Of a DNA stretch of 14,739 nt, positions 1 through 7,023 are shown piece after piece (the stretch's first letter is position 1; each line of letters starts with the position of its first letter). The notes under the pieces are model-generated. The model saw only the letters and a program-made list of their open reading frames with translations, searched no databases and had not been told where the DNA came from. Source of the DNA: Candidatus Methanoperedens sp. (lineage in GTDB: Archaea > Halobacteriota > Methanosarcinia > Methanosarcinales > Methanoperedenaceae); contig JAPZAN010000128.1 in NCBI GenBank assembly GCA_027460605.1, positions 1-14,739 of the forward strand. Direction: 5' to 3'. The position numbers were made by a program, and so were the translations under genes.

Positions 1-526
1 TGGGATTTTTCAATACTTTATCCATCAGTTCAAAATCAAAATCCAGTAACAAGCTGCCATTTACCAGCACTGCGCCGTCAATGCGCCCCTGTGCATTCCC
101 GGAAATCTTCTTACCTTTTGAATAGACTGCGTTGCGCGCAGGTTCAATTTCACCGCCTTCACCAAGAGCTTCAAGAGCAATAACCACTCCGGTCAGGACT
201 TTTGTATATGCGGATTGAATGTCGCTTGGAATCACACCGCCCTCCCGTCCGATTACGGAATAAAGTATCTGGTTCTCATCACAGAAACCGCAACCGCCTC
301 CGAGTATCCTGCGTACTATCCCGATATTGTGGTTCCTGCAAAAATCAGCATAAATCTCATCTTCTACGCACTGGTGATATCCAAGATACACAACAGGCGA
401 CCGGACGCGCCAGAAAAGGATAGTTTCAGGCGATGAACCTGCGCCTACATGCTTTGCTATGGATTCAAAAAGGGCGGCGCTATAGAAGCCGTCAATCATA
501 TCAAGGTCAATGAAACGCCACTTCAT
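1..526 (-). CDS. Lipoate/biotin protein ligase A family protein, C-terminus missing (partial)
   Basis: The ATG is at 526-524 and the frame stays open for 175 codons to the window edge, so the C-terminal part is outside. The protein reads as a member of the LplA/LipB/BirA fold: an N-terminal strand pattern with 'LFWRVRSPVVYLGYHQ' (about residues 37-52), an 'RRILGGGCGFCDEN' loop (72-85) at the place of the usual RR-x-S/T-GGGAVYHD loop, and 'RNAVYSKGKKISGNAQ' (131-146) matching the ligase R/N-D...K-x-SG-x-A motif, in which K140 would be the lipoyl-binding lysine. Family members attach lipoate or octanoate to lipoyl domains such as glycine-cleavage H protein. The start overlaps the methyltransferase stop as TGATG, preceded by an AGGAAAAA stretch, so the two genes are translationally coupled. 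The Cys-rich loop makes the exact substrate uncertain. The gene is absent from a simple ATG-to-stop listing because it has no stop inside the window. Confidence 0.8.
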   Translation of the reverse strand, partial: MKWRFIDLDMIDGFYSAALFESIAKHVGAGSSPETILFWRVRSPVVYLGYHQCVEDEIYADFCRNHNIGIVRRILGGGCGFCDENQILYSVIGREGGVIPSDIQSAYTKVLTGVVIALEALGEGGEIEPARNAVYSKGKKISGNAQGRIDGAVLVNGSLLLDFDFELMDKVLKNP

Positions 527-1326
527 CAATTTTTCCTGCCTGATATTATGAAAAATCCGTTCCTTTTGATTAACCACTTTAATTCGGATAAAAAGGTTTG
601 AAGCTTTCCTGTTCCGGTATGCGGATGCGAACCAATATACGTAATATTATTTTTATTGAACCAGCCAATTACCTCCCCGACTGAATGATAACTCTCATAG
701 GGGTTGGCATACTTATCCGCAGCATAAGCCTGTTCATGCGTATTCTTGAATTTCCCCCTGTATATCGAGGTTTCAACAAATGACATTCGCTTCTGGATAT
801 CCTCGCCTGCATTCAATTTTATCCATAGCCTCCTTGCCCTATGGATGAATCTGCCATATCGATTATATAACCCCACGGTAATAGTCCCACCTGGTTTACA
901 AAGTCCTGCAAGCACATGAAAACGCATGCACGGGTCGCTGGTATGATGCAGCACTCCGAGGCAGAATATGTGGTCAAACTTTTTTTCGGTTTTGAATTCT
1001 GCGATGTCGCACTGGTTAAAATCAACCTTCAATTTGAATTTTTCCGCAAGCCTTCTTCCAGCCGCAAGCGAGGAACTACTGAGGTCAAGTGCGGTCACGC
1101 TGGCGCCGTGATATGAAAAATAGCACGACTTTTCTCCTGTCCCGCAGCCAGCGTCAAGCACTTCTTTCCCGCAAAGTGAGCGGGGCTCCAATTCCGCGGT
1201 GGAAAGGATTTTTGACATGACGTTGGCATGGAGTTTACTTACAAGGTCACGTTCGTTGCGGATTGGGAGAGATGGATATGGATATCTCTCATATAGCATG
1301 TTTACAGAGCGGGTAATTTCGTCCAT
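526..1326 (-). CDS. Class I SAM-dependent methyltransferase (UbiE/Methyltransf_11-like)
   Basis: A 266-residue protein with a Rossmann methyltransferase core. Motif I is 'VLDAGCGTGEKSC' (residues 57-68), followed by the acidic residue of motif II in 'VTALDLSSSSL' (77-87), 'CDIAEF' (106-111), and 'FDHIFCLGVLHHTSDP' (117-132), the motif IV/post-motif pattern typical of the UbiE/Coq3-like branch; 'LCKPGGTITVGLYNRYGR' (142-159) follows. The substrate cannot be read from sequence. An N-terminal 'YERYPYPSLP' segment is of the kind seen in methyltransferases encoded beside sugar or surface-polysaccharide genes. No membrane segments are evident, so it should be cytosolic. It ends in TGA overlapping the ATG of the lipoate-ligase homologue, and begins 49 bases after the DUF2298 stop with a TATA box about 27 bases ahead of its ATG. 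There is no good Shine-Dalgarno sequence, so translation is probably leaderless. Confidence 0.85.
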   Translation of the reverse strand: MDEITRSVNMLYERYPYPSLPIRNERDLVSKLHANVMSKILSTAELEPRSLCGKEVLDAGCGTGEKSCYFSYHGASVTALDLSSSSLAAGRRLAEKFKLKVDFNQCDIAEFKTEKKFDHIFCLGVLHHTSDPCMRFHVLAGLCKPGGTITVGLYNRYGRFIHRARRLWIKLNAGEDIQKRMSFVETSIYRGKFKNTHEQAYAADKYANPYESYHSVGEVIGWFNKNNITYIGSHPHTGTGKLQTFLSELKWLIKRNGFFIISGRKN

Positions 1327-1348
1327 CGACCCAATGTTGGAGAGAGAA

Positions 1349-1358
1349 GATTTATAGG
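1349..1358 (-). promoter_or_regulatory. TATA box for the methyltransferase gene
   Basis: Minus-strand CCTATAAATC is centred about 27 bases before the ATG at 1326, which is the normal archaeal TATA-to-transcription-start distance. This places the RNA 5' end at or next to the start codon. It lies in the 49-base gap after the DUF2298 gene, so the methyltransferase/ligase pair may be transcribed separately from the genes upstream. Inferred from spacing only. Confidence 0.45.
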
Positions 1359-1375
1359 TTTGTTTTGTTTTTTAA

Positions 1376-3460
1376 TTATTGAACCTCATATATCTTTACT
1401 TCATGGTTTTTGAAAACCAGTTTAAATTTTTCGTTTTGTTCTTCAAAAACATTTGTTATCTTATATCGGTCTCTTTCGACCGGGCCAACATATATATATC
1501 TTATATTATATTTATTAATAATATTTTTAATATCTTCATAATCAGATGAAGTATATGCCCTTTCCACATCACTTCTACGGATATTTATTTCTTCAAGATT
1601 CATTCTCCATTGGTATTCATGCCATTCCCATCCCAAAACCGTTGGCAAACCTGTAAAGATGCTCACATAGGAATTCCATGTATATGAAAAACCTGCTGCC
1701 TGGAGTACAACCGGCATTCCAGTCGTATTCCTCAGCCATTCGATTGCTTGATAGTCATGTGGATGCTCCTTCTCAATAGTCCTCTCACCGTCTAAACTTG
1801 GCGCAACATTGAATCCGCTTGGCTGACTTATGGTAACAAAAATCGGATAAATTGATGCCATTATTAATAAAATACATGTAACATATATTATTTTCTTATT
1901 AACTAGTTCATAAAAAATGTAGCTTGCAGCTATTCCCCACATAATCCATATCTGTAGATATAATTTAAAAATGGTGTTAAATCTAAAATATCCCAGCTTG
2001 TCCATATTATCTTTTAAATAAAACATCTCAACAAAGAGACTCAATAATGTACCCATCAGCACGAGAAGATAAATAAATTGTTTTTCAGGGATTTTCTCCT
2101 CGACCATTTTTGAATATGATAAAATTACCAATGGAACTAATAAAACAAATAACTGAAATCCAAATATGAAAGCTATAGGCGTTAATACTGTAAGAATCAC
2201 AAGCCATTTTAACCAATTCTTTCTCACCGATTGATTGTTATTTAATAAAAAATAAAAAATCATAAAAATAAATGTTCCAAATATTAACAGATAGTTGACT
2301 AATTCTGTTCTGCCAGAAGCAACCACCTTAATTTCATGTACTTTTTGATAATTAAGATGGTACGGCAAATAGAGAATATAACTTAAAATCAGAATCAGCC
2401 CCGAAAATAAGATGGCTTTTTTAAAATTCTTGATTATAAGGAATACAGCTGCTATTATGATAGCAATATAAGTAGGATAATCCCATGTATTAAGGGGATA
2501 AAAAAACCCCGCAATTAAACCAAATATGATTGTTTGAAATAGTGTGATTGTTCTGGCTGTTAGAACGCATAAAATTATAGACAGTATAAGTAACTGAAAA
2601 GAGATTGAGACCATGTCAGGGTGCAGGTCGCCTACCAGATAAACATGATACGGTATCTCAAAAATACCCCCCGGAATTATGTTTACGCTGGGCCATTGGT
2701 TAAATGTAGTCAGGCGGGTTAAAAGGTCGCCGTTTGGAACATAGAATCGTCCATAATATGCCGGGAAAAAAAGAATCACTAGCAATTGCATGAATCCAAC
2801 AAGGTTACCAAGGAAAAGCACAAAAATAAATGCAACCAATCCGAATTTTATTTTTTTTGTTAATCCAAAGCCGATGCCAAAAACTGCACTTGCGGACAAT
2901 GCAAAAAACATCGCAGAGGCAATATTAAACCCTATAGGGAGAAGAGTTCCGGTTAATTTTATCAAATCGGCAACCAGTAAATAACCGAAATAATAATAAT
3001 TCATGGATATCCCGGAAAACCATGGGTCTGTCGGCGGAAAAGATGAACTTCTTAGAATTGAGTTTATGAAAGCGTTGTCCATGAATTTCTCTCCTGTTTC
3101 CCAGTAATTATCCGGGCTGAAAGAACGAATGACCAGGAAAACGCAAAATATTGCCGTAAAAAAAAGTTCAGTTTTTATTGCAAAATGTCTATTTATATCC
3201 ATCCCAAATTTTTTATAAAAAATAAGGGAAATGGCTGTTATCAAAAGCAGTGAAAAAAACACCGAGAATGTGCTGTAATCGAGACCAAAATAGGTTATAA
3301 TCCATGAAAAATAAGTTAGCAAAAGAAGACCCATGATTTTGGATACGGCATATCCTTTGTCCGGGAGTGCGCTGCAAACGTATCCGGTTACTGGTAAAGC
3401 TATGAGTCCGATAAGCTCTATTACAAGCCACCAGATTATTACATCAATATACCACTGCAT
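1376..3460 (-). CDS. DUF2298 / Chlor_Arch_YYY multi-span membrane protein (GT-C-like)
   Basis: A 694-residue polytopic membrane protein, with a dozen or more hydrophobic spans across most of its length and a soluble C-terminal tail of roughly 150 residues. It carries the hallmarks of the Chlor_Arch_YYY (DUF2298) family: 'GEKFMDNAFINSILRSSSFP' (123-142), the name-giving 'NYYYFGY' (154-160) and 'GDLHPD' (277-282). The acidic residues in the first extracytoplasmic loop (E123, D128) and the later 'DLH' resemble the layout of GT-C lipid-sugar glycosyltransferases, but no activity is established for this group as far as I know. Its tail contains 'AIEWLRNTTGMPVVLQAAG', reminiscent of STT3/GT-C C-terminal domains. 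It starts 9 bases after the stop of the upstream GT-C gene, so the two form an operon. A role in making or transferring envelope glycans is an inference. Confidence 0.8.
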   Translation of the reverse strand: MQWYIDVIIWWLVIELIGLIALPVTGYVCSALPDKGYAVSKIMGLLLLTYFSWIITYFGLDYSTFSVFFSLLLITAISLIFYKKFGMDINRHFAIKTELFFTAIFCVFLVIRSFSPDNYWETGEKFMDNAFINSILRSSSFPPTDPWFSGISMNYYYFGYLLVADLIKLTGTLLPIGFNIASAMFFALSASAVFGIGFGLTKKIKFGLVAFIFVLFLGNLVGFMQLLVILFFPAYYGRFYVPNGDLLTRLTTFNQWPSVNIIPGGIFEIPYHVYLVGDLHPDMVSISFQLLILSIILCVLTARTITLFQTIIFGLIAGFFYPLNTWDYPTYIAIIIAAVFLIIKNFKKAILFSGLILILSYILYLPYHLNYQKVHEIKVVASGRTELVNYLLIFGTFIFMIFYFLLNNNQSVRKNWLKWLVILTVLTPIAFIFGFQLFVLLVPLVILSYSKMVEEKIPEKQFIYLLVLMGTLLSLFVEMFYLKDNMDKLGYFRFNTIFKLYLQIWIMWGIAASYIFYELVNKKIIYVTCILLIMASIYPIFVTISQPSGFNVAPSLDGERTIEKEHPHDYQAIEWLRNTTGMPVVLQAAGFSYTWNSYVSIFTGLPTVLGWEWHEYQWRMNLEEINIRRSDVERAYTSSDYEDIKNIINKYNIRYIYVGPVERDRYKITNVFEEQNEKFKLVFKNHEVKIYEVQ

Positions 3461-3469
3461 GTTTATTTC

Positions 3470-4645
3470 TCATTTTTTTATTACATCCGATAACGATTCC
3501 AGGTATTCTATTGATTGTTCTATGCTTGCTGATTTTCTTTCTTCGTAATTTTGTAGAACAATGCCGGAATCAAATTTCACTGCTGGCAATTTCTCTTCAT
3601 TTATGACTTTAATCGACACTATGCCATTCAACAATAATAGAACACATATTATAACAGTAAATGTCTTCTTCAGGTTCTCATTTATTACGACAATGCTCCA
3701 CGGTACGATCGGAATCAGATAAGCAACCTTGTATGGAAAAATAAAATAAAGGAGAGTAAAAATAATAATAGTCAACCAGCAGAAATTCAATAAATCCTTA
3801 TTCTTGCTGGCTGGTTTATTTTTGAAAGTCAATAATACAGAAAATATCAGAAATATTAGTGCAGCCAATCCAAACAAATCCATTGCTATGTTTCCAAGTG
3901 CTTGACCGGTTATCATGCTGGTGGGATTCCTGATCGGGGTTGTAGAGAGAAAACCAGACCCTTGGAGGATTTCAAGCTTGTATTTATAAAATACTGGTAA
4001 AAACACCACTAACGCTGTTCCCATGGCACTATAAACAAAAATCATGATGTCCTTAATTTTTTCTTTTTTCTGCAAAGCCCAAAAAAAGAGTGGGATTATC
4101 ATAAATGCCGAGGTGAACCTGCTCCCGATAGCAAGCCCGATTGCGATTCCAGCCATCGGATATTTACCCAAAAACACAAGATAAACTCCCAGCATAATAA
4201 ACATGAGAGACCACATATAATCCATGGTTATCGCGCTATTTATCCATATTATGGGAATAAATGCGAACGTAAATACCAGCAGAGCTTTATTTTTTATTTT
4301 AAAAAGGTTCAATATTCTGGCAAAAATTATTACGCATACGAAAGAAACAACCAGAGTGGCTGTATTTGTGGCAATCCATCCTCCGCCGATGAACAAAGCA
4401 TTCACGAATTCATATAATGGATATCCCGGAAAGCGCGATACTGTGTATGTATGGTCATATCTTAGTAAATACGCTGAATTCACGACAGCGAGCACATCCT
4501 GGTCCGTCGGATTTGTAAATGCGCTGAAACCAAGAGCTATAAACGGGAGACGGGAGATGAAAAATATTAACGCCAGATAAATAACTGCGGGAAACTTTGT
4601 CAAATCGCAATTTAGTATATCCTTTCTATATGACAGTCTGGACAT
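3470..4645 (-). CDS. GT-C family (GT39/ArnT-like) membrane glycosyltransferase
   Basis: A 391-residue integral membrane protein, with a hydrophobic segment at 20-38 followed by a loop with 'TNPTDQD' (44-50), matching the acidic D-x-D signature in the first extracytoplasmic loop of GT-C enzymes. 'SRFPGYPLYEFVNALF' (70-85) is the 'R-x-PGYPLYE' motif common in these transferases. 'AITMDYMWSLMFIMLGVYLVF' and 'AGIAIGLAIGSRFTSAFMI' are further typical family segments. Such enzymes use dolichyl- or polyprenyl-phosphate sugars as donors on the outer membrane face; donor and acceptor are not deducible here. It is the first gene of the leftmost operon, with a TATA box about 26 bases before the ATG and no Shine-Dalgarno, so leaderless. 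It ends TGA, with the DUF2298 gene 9 bases on. Confidence 0.78.
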   Translation of the reverse strand: MSRLSYRKDILNCDLTKFPAVIYLALIFFISRLPFIALGFSAFTNPTDQDVLAVVNSAYLLRYDHTYTVSRFPGYPLYEFVNALFIGGGWIATNTATLVVSFVCVIIFARILNLFKIKNKALLVFTFAFIPIIWINSAITMDYMWSLMFIMLGVYLVFLGKYPMAGIAIGLAIGSRFTSAFMIIPLFFWALQKKEKIKDIMIFVYSAMGTALVVFLPVFYKYKLEILQGSGFLSTTPIRNPTSMITGQALGNIAMDLFGLAALIFLIFSVLLTFKNKPASKNKDLLNFCWLTIIIFTLLYFIFPYKVAYLIPIVPWSIVVINENLKKTFTVIICVLLLLNGIVSIKVINEEKLPAVKFDSGIVLQNYEERKSASIEQSIEYLESLSDVIKK

Positions 4646-4666
4646 TACATTCGATATTGTATGCCC

Positions 4667-4676
4667 TATAATTAAA
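4667..4676 (-). promoter_or_regulatory. TATA box for the GT-C / DUF2298 operon
   Basis: Minus-strand TTTAATTATA is centred about 26.5 bases upstream of the ATG at 4645. It sits directly after the terminator of the preceding S-layer gene, a position expected for an independent promoter. The implied RNA start coincides with the start codon (leaderless mRNA). Confidence 0.5.
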
Positions 4677-4683
4677 CACTTCT

Positions 4684-4716
4684 AAAAAAAGAAAATGTGA
4701 AGGGATTGCTCCCTTC
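4684..4716 (-). terminator. Hairpin plus U-tract terminator after the S-layer gene
   Basis: On the minus strand GAAGGG (4716-4711), a six-base loop and CCCTTC (4704-4699) make a perfect 6-bp stem, followed by TTTTC and then seven T residues (4690-4684). It begins 12 bases after the TAA of the S-layer-domain gene. The structure looks like a bacterial intrinsic terminator; archaeal termination usually depends on the U-tract, so the hairpin may be accessory or protect the 3' end. Confidence 0.7.
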
Positions 4717-4809
4717 GAATTTATATATTTACTTTCTCTGTCTCAGGACAAGGTATGCTACTGCAAGCAAGCCTGCAATTGCGAACACTGCCTCAAAGCC
4801 CGGCTCTTT

Positions 4810-4974
4810 TGGAGTTGCGGTTGGTTTTGCTGCTGTGCCTGTTGCTGTTCCGGTTGGTGAAACGGCTGTTCCGGTTCCTGTTGCTGTGCCTGTTCCTGTT
4901 GCATTACCGGTCGGTTTTGCAGTTCCTGTTCCGGTTCCTGTTCCGGTTCCTGTTCCGGTTCCTGTCGGTGTTAC
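4810..4974 (-). repeat. Thr-Gly/Thr-Ala linker repeat in the S-layer gene (perfect core 4922-4963)
   Basis: Low-complexity stretch encoding alternating Thr-Gly dipeptides with Ala, Pro and Lys interruptions, between the S-layer domain and the PGF-CTERM tail. The core at 4922-4963 is seven exact hexamers on the plus strand alternating GTTCCT and GTTCCG, that is 3.5 copies of a perfect 12-bp unit. Such Thr-rich stalks in archaeal surface proteins are commonly O-glycosylated and span the space below the S-layer. The perfect repeat could change length by replication slippage without changing frame, since 6 and 12 are multiples of 3. Confidence 0.8.
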
Positions 4975-5202
4975 GCCTATCTGGTATTCAACCATTGGGT
5001 AGTATCTCAAGGCTGAGTTGGTATCTGCAACCCTGAACTTGATCTCGCCCATAATATCAATCTTACCGTCCTGGGTAAGGGTTATTGTGGTATCTTTGTT
5101 CTTGAGCTGGAGATCAGTCTGATTTGCTGTTAATACTGTAAGGCTTCCGAATTTATCGTTTGTCTTGACTTCTGTAACCGACTTTGAGACTGCCCATGTG
5201 TA

Positions 5203-5775
5203 TCACGAATCACCCTGCTTGATTACTTTATCATCCAGTTTGGTTCCGTCTTTGCTGAGTACAAGCCATACCTGTCTCGGGGATGCTTTGGCATCTATGC
5301 TCTGGGCTGTTAATGTCCAGCCATCGCCGATATCCCATGTTTCTCCGACTGTCAGGGATTTCTTTTCAGCTGTTGCGTTGCCCTGTTCGATTATGAGCTT
5401 GGACAGTTTGTTTGCCTTGCTCTTGACCGCTACGTAGGGTTGTGCCTGCCAGCCTACTACGCTATATTGTCCGTTGGTGAAGGCATTCGTCACATCAGTG
5501 TTTTGCTTGCCATTTAATTGTACTTTCAGGGTCTTGGCTGTTGTGCTTGTGTTATACCAGAGTGTGTCTGCATTGATGTCCCTATCTGTAGTGTCAAGGG
5601 TCTGGGATATTATGTTCAGATTTTCTGTTTTTAAGTCATCCTTCAGGTCATACCAGAATCCTGCAAATGTTGTCGCATTCCAGGACGCGGCCGCCTGTAT
5701 CACTGCACCGGCAGGTAATGCTACTATTAATAACATTAACGCTGCTAATGCAATTGCTGTTATTTTTTTACTCAT
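5203..5775 (-). CDS. N-terminal 190-residue product of the S-layer-domain gene (to the TGA)
   Basis: This is what is made if the TGA acts as a stop: signal peptide (residues 1-24, 'KK' followed by a hydrophobic core and A-x-A-like cleavage site 'AGA'), then about 165 residues of the S-layer-related domain ending '...DDKVIKQGDS'. It contains 'SWNATTFAGFWYDLKDDLKTE', 'LWYNTS' and 'KDGTKLDD', recognisable pieces of that domain. The product would be exported but have no linker and no membrane/lipid anchor, and the domain would lack its last strands, so it might fold poorly. Translation should be efficient: GGAGG lies 9 bases before the ATG. Confidence 0.6.
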   Translation of the reverse strand: MSKKITAIALAALMLLIVALPAGAVIQAAASWNATTFAGFWYDLKDDLKTENLNIISQTLDTTDRDINADTLWYNTSTTAKTLKVQLNGKQNTDVTNAFTNGQYSVVGWQAQPYVAVKSKANKLSKLIIEQGNATAEKKSLTVGETWDIGDGWTLTAQSIDAKASPRQVWLVLSKDGTKLDDKVIKQGDS

Positions 5776-6159
5776 TATTCTTTACCTCCATATTATTATA
5801 TGGTTTAATTTTCTCCTTCGAGATGCCGGTTTTACGGCAAGAGTGATAGTAATTAAAGACAGGACTTTTGTCCCATCGCCATCGCTAAACCGCCATTTTC
5901 CTGCACACTGGCAGGTCAAGGACGATTTCATCACCCTCGATTAATCCCGTCATGGATTACATTGCGTTTATAGTAAGTACCCTTATTAATCTTTTGTGGT
6001 CAAAATCTGCATGCATGGGCACAATTGACGATTTGGTATTCACTTATTGTCGAATTAAGATGGTATTTCGGGGCAGGAATTAAATAAAAATATAATAATA
6101 CCTAATTTTTCAATCCCCTGACCCTTCTTATACAACTCATGATTATTGCATCGGCGTAC
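5776..6159 (-). promoter_or_regulatory. Non-coding leader/promoter region of the S-layer gene, with small hairpins
   Basis: A 384-base stretch with no convincing gene. Near the ATG is a strong Shine-Dalgarno GGAGG (5789-5785). It partly overlaps an inverted repeat 5788-5803 (CCATAT, 4-base loop, ATATGG) that could mask it. Further upstream are three short perfect stems: 5824-5839 (TGCCG/CGGCA), 5862-5873 (GGAC/GTCC, TTTT loop) and 5900-5915 (CCTGC/GCAGG). TATA candidates on the minus strand are at 5965-5974 (ACTATAAACG, implying a leader near 168 bases that includes all three stems) and about 5849-5858 (TTTAATTACT, implying a leader near 50 bases). I cannot choose between them. The right end contains the sucD 3' end region. 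Abundant surface proteins often have long, stable leaders; that is the inferred reason. Confidence 0.4.
6079..6100 (-). terminator. U-rich terminator downstream of sucD
   Basis: About 60 bases after the sucD stop, the minus strand reads a T-rich run (ATTATTATATTTTTATTTAA), the usual form of an archaeal transcription terminator. No strong hairpin precedes it. It separates sucCD from the S-layer gene on the same strand. Confidence 0.4.
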
Positions 6160-7023
6160 TCATATAATATCCTTTATTATCCTCACTATCTCTGTGGGGT
6201 TTTTTGCAACCGCGATGCCTGCTTTTTCAAATGCCTCTATTTTTTCAAGTGCTGTGCCGCCGCCTGCTGACGCAATCGCACCTGCATGACCCATTGTCTT
6301 CCCGGGCGGCGCAGAAATACCCACGACATAACTTATAACTGGTTTACTCATCTGTTTTATGAATCCGATAGAATCTTCTTCCGCTGTCCCGCCTATCTCA
6401 CCCACCAGCACAACTGCATGGGTTTTCGGGTCTTTTTCAAAGAATTCTAATACATCCACGAATGATGTCCCGCTCACCGGGTCTCCTCCAATACCTACTG
6501 ATGTGGATTGCCCGATTCCATTTCTTGATAAAAGGTCTATAATCTCATAAGTAAGCGTACCGCTTCTTGATACCAGTCCGATATTTCCCTGCCGGTGAAT
6601 GGAATTTGGCATTATGCCTGCTTTTGATTCCCCGGGCGTTGTAATCCCCGGGCAATTCGGACCGATAAGCCTTGACGATGCGCTTTCAAGATAAGAACAT
6701 ACACGCATCATATCATGCACAGGAATGCCTTCTGTTATACAGACAATCAATTCAATTCCGCTGTCTATAGCTTCAAAAATAGCATCCGCTGCGAATCTTG
6801 GCGGGACAAAAATAACTGAAGCGTCAGGGTTTGTTTCTCCAGCAGCCTCGGACACGGAGTCAAACACCGCAATTCCATATACCTCGCTGCCTCCTTTCCC
6901 GGGCGTGACACCTCCAACAATATTGGTACCGAATTCCGCCATCTGTTTTGCCTGGAATGAGCCCTCGTGTCCGGTAATCCCCTGAACCAGAACCCGAGTG
7001 GTCTTATCTATCAGAATTCCCAA
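6160..7023 (-). CDS. sucD: Succinate-CoA ligase (ADP/GDP-forming), alpha subunit
   Basis: A 287-residue protein of normal SucD length. It catalyses succinyl-CoA + NDP + Pi = succinate + CoA + NTP together with the beta subunit. CoA-binding Rossmann features are present: 'QGITGHEGSF' (14-23), 'GGVTPGKGG' (37-45) and 'IGPNCPGI' (120-127). The active-site phosphohistidine is H246 in 'GKTMGHAGAIASAGGG'. The start is TTG at 7023-7021, giving 'MGILIDKTTRVLVQG', which aligns with the usual SucD N-terminus; no ATG fits. It overlaps the 3' end of sucC by 20 bases in another frame, with GGTGG just upstream, so translation is coupled. It ends TGA. In methanogen-related archaea the enzyme works in a partial TCA cycle supplying 2-oxoglutarate or succinyl-CoA. 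Confidence 0.96.
   Translation of the reverse strand: MGILIDKTTRVLVQGITGHEGSFQAKQMAEFGTNIVGGVTPGKGGSEVYGIAVFDSVSEAAGETNPDASVIFVPPRFAADAIFEAIDSGIELIVCITEGIPVHDMMRVCSYLESASSRLIGPNCPGITTPGESKAGIMPNSIHRQGNIGLVSRSGTLTYEIIDLLSRNGIGQSTSVGIGGDPVSGTSFVDVLEFFEKDPKTHAVVLVGEIGGTAEEDSIGFIKQMSKPVISYVVGISAPPGKTMGHAGAIASAGGGTALEKIEAFEKAGIAVAKNPTEIVRIIKDII

Larger units (their letters stand above)
4729..5775 (-). pseudogene. S-layer-domain, PGF-CTERM surface protein interrupted by one in-frame TGA
   Basis: One continuous frame of 349 codons from ATG 5775 to TAA 4729-4731, broken only by TGA at codon 191 (5205-5203). Before it: a signal peptide (1-24, 'LPAGA') and most of a Methanosarcina-type S-layer domain. 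After it: the rest of that domain ('YTWAVSK...', then '...IMGEIKFRVADTNSALRYYPMVE', the typical domain end), a Thr-Gly-Ala-Pro linker, and a PGF-CTERM tail ('EPGF' plus a hydrophobic span and 'RQRK'), the kind of signal processed by archaeosortase A. Asn-X-Ser/Thr sites are at N33, N75 and N133 before the stop, with two more after it (NQT in the domain, NAT in the linker). The domain homology on both sides is intact with no frameshift, so this is either a recent nonsense mutation, a base-call error, or stop readthrough. TGA is the normal stop of four other genes here. Methanosarcina S-layer proteins usually carry two such domains; this one has one, so it may be a minor envelope protein. Confidence 0.8.

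Noticed and set aside
202..436. Two small plus-strand frames near the left edge
   Set aside because: Both are opposite the lipoate-ligase-family gene, which has clear motifs on the minus strand.
4697..5002. Plus-strand open frame rich in Val-Pro repeats
   Set aside because: It is the complement of the Thr-Gly linker and PGF-CTERM tail; the minus frame has domain homology, signal and anchor, and this frame has none.
5203..5205. TGA as selenocysteine or tryptophan
   Set aside because: No SECIS-like structure noticed, the S-layer family does not use Sec, and TGA ends the methyltransferase, GT-C, sucD and PAN genes normally.
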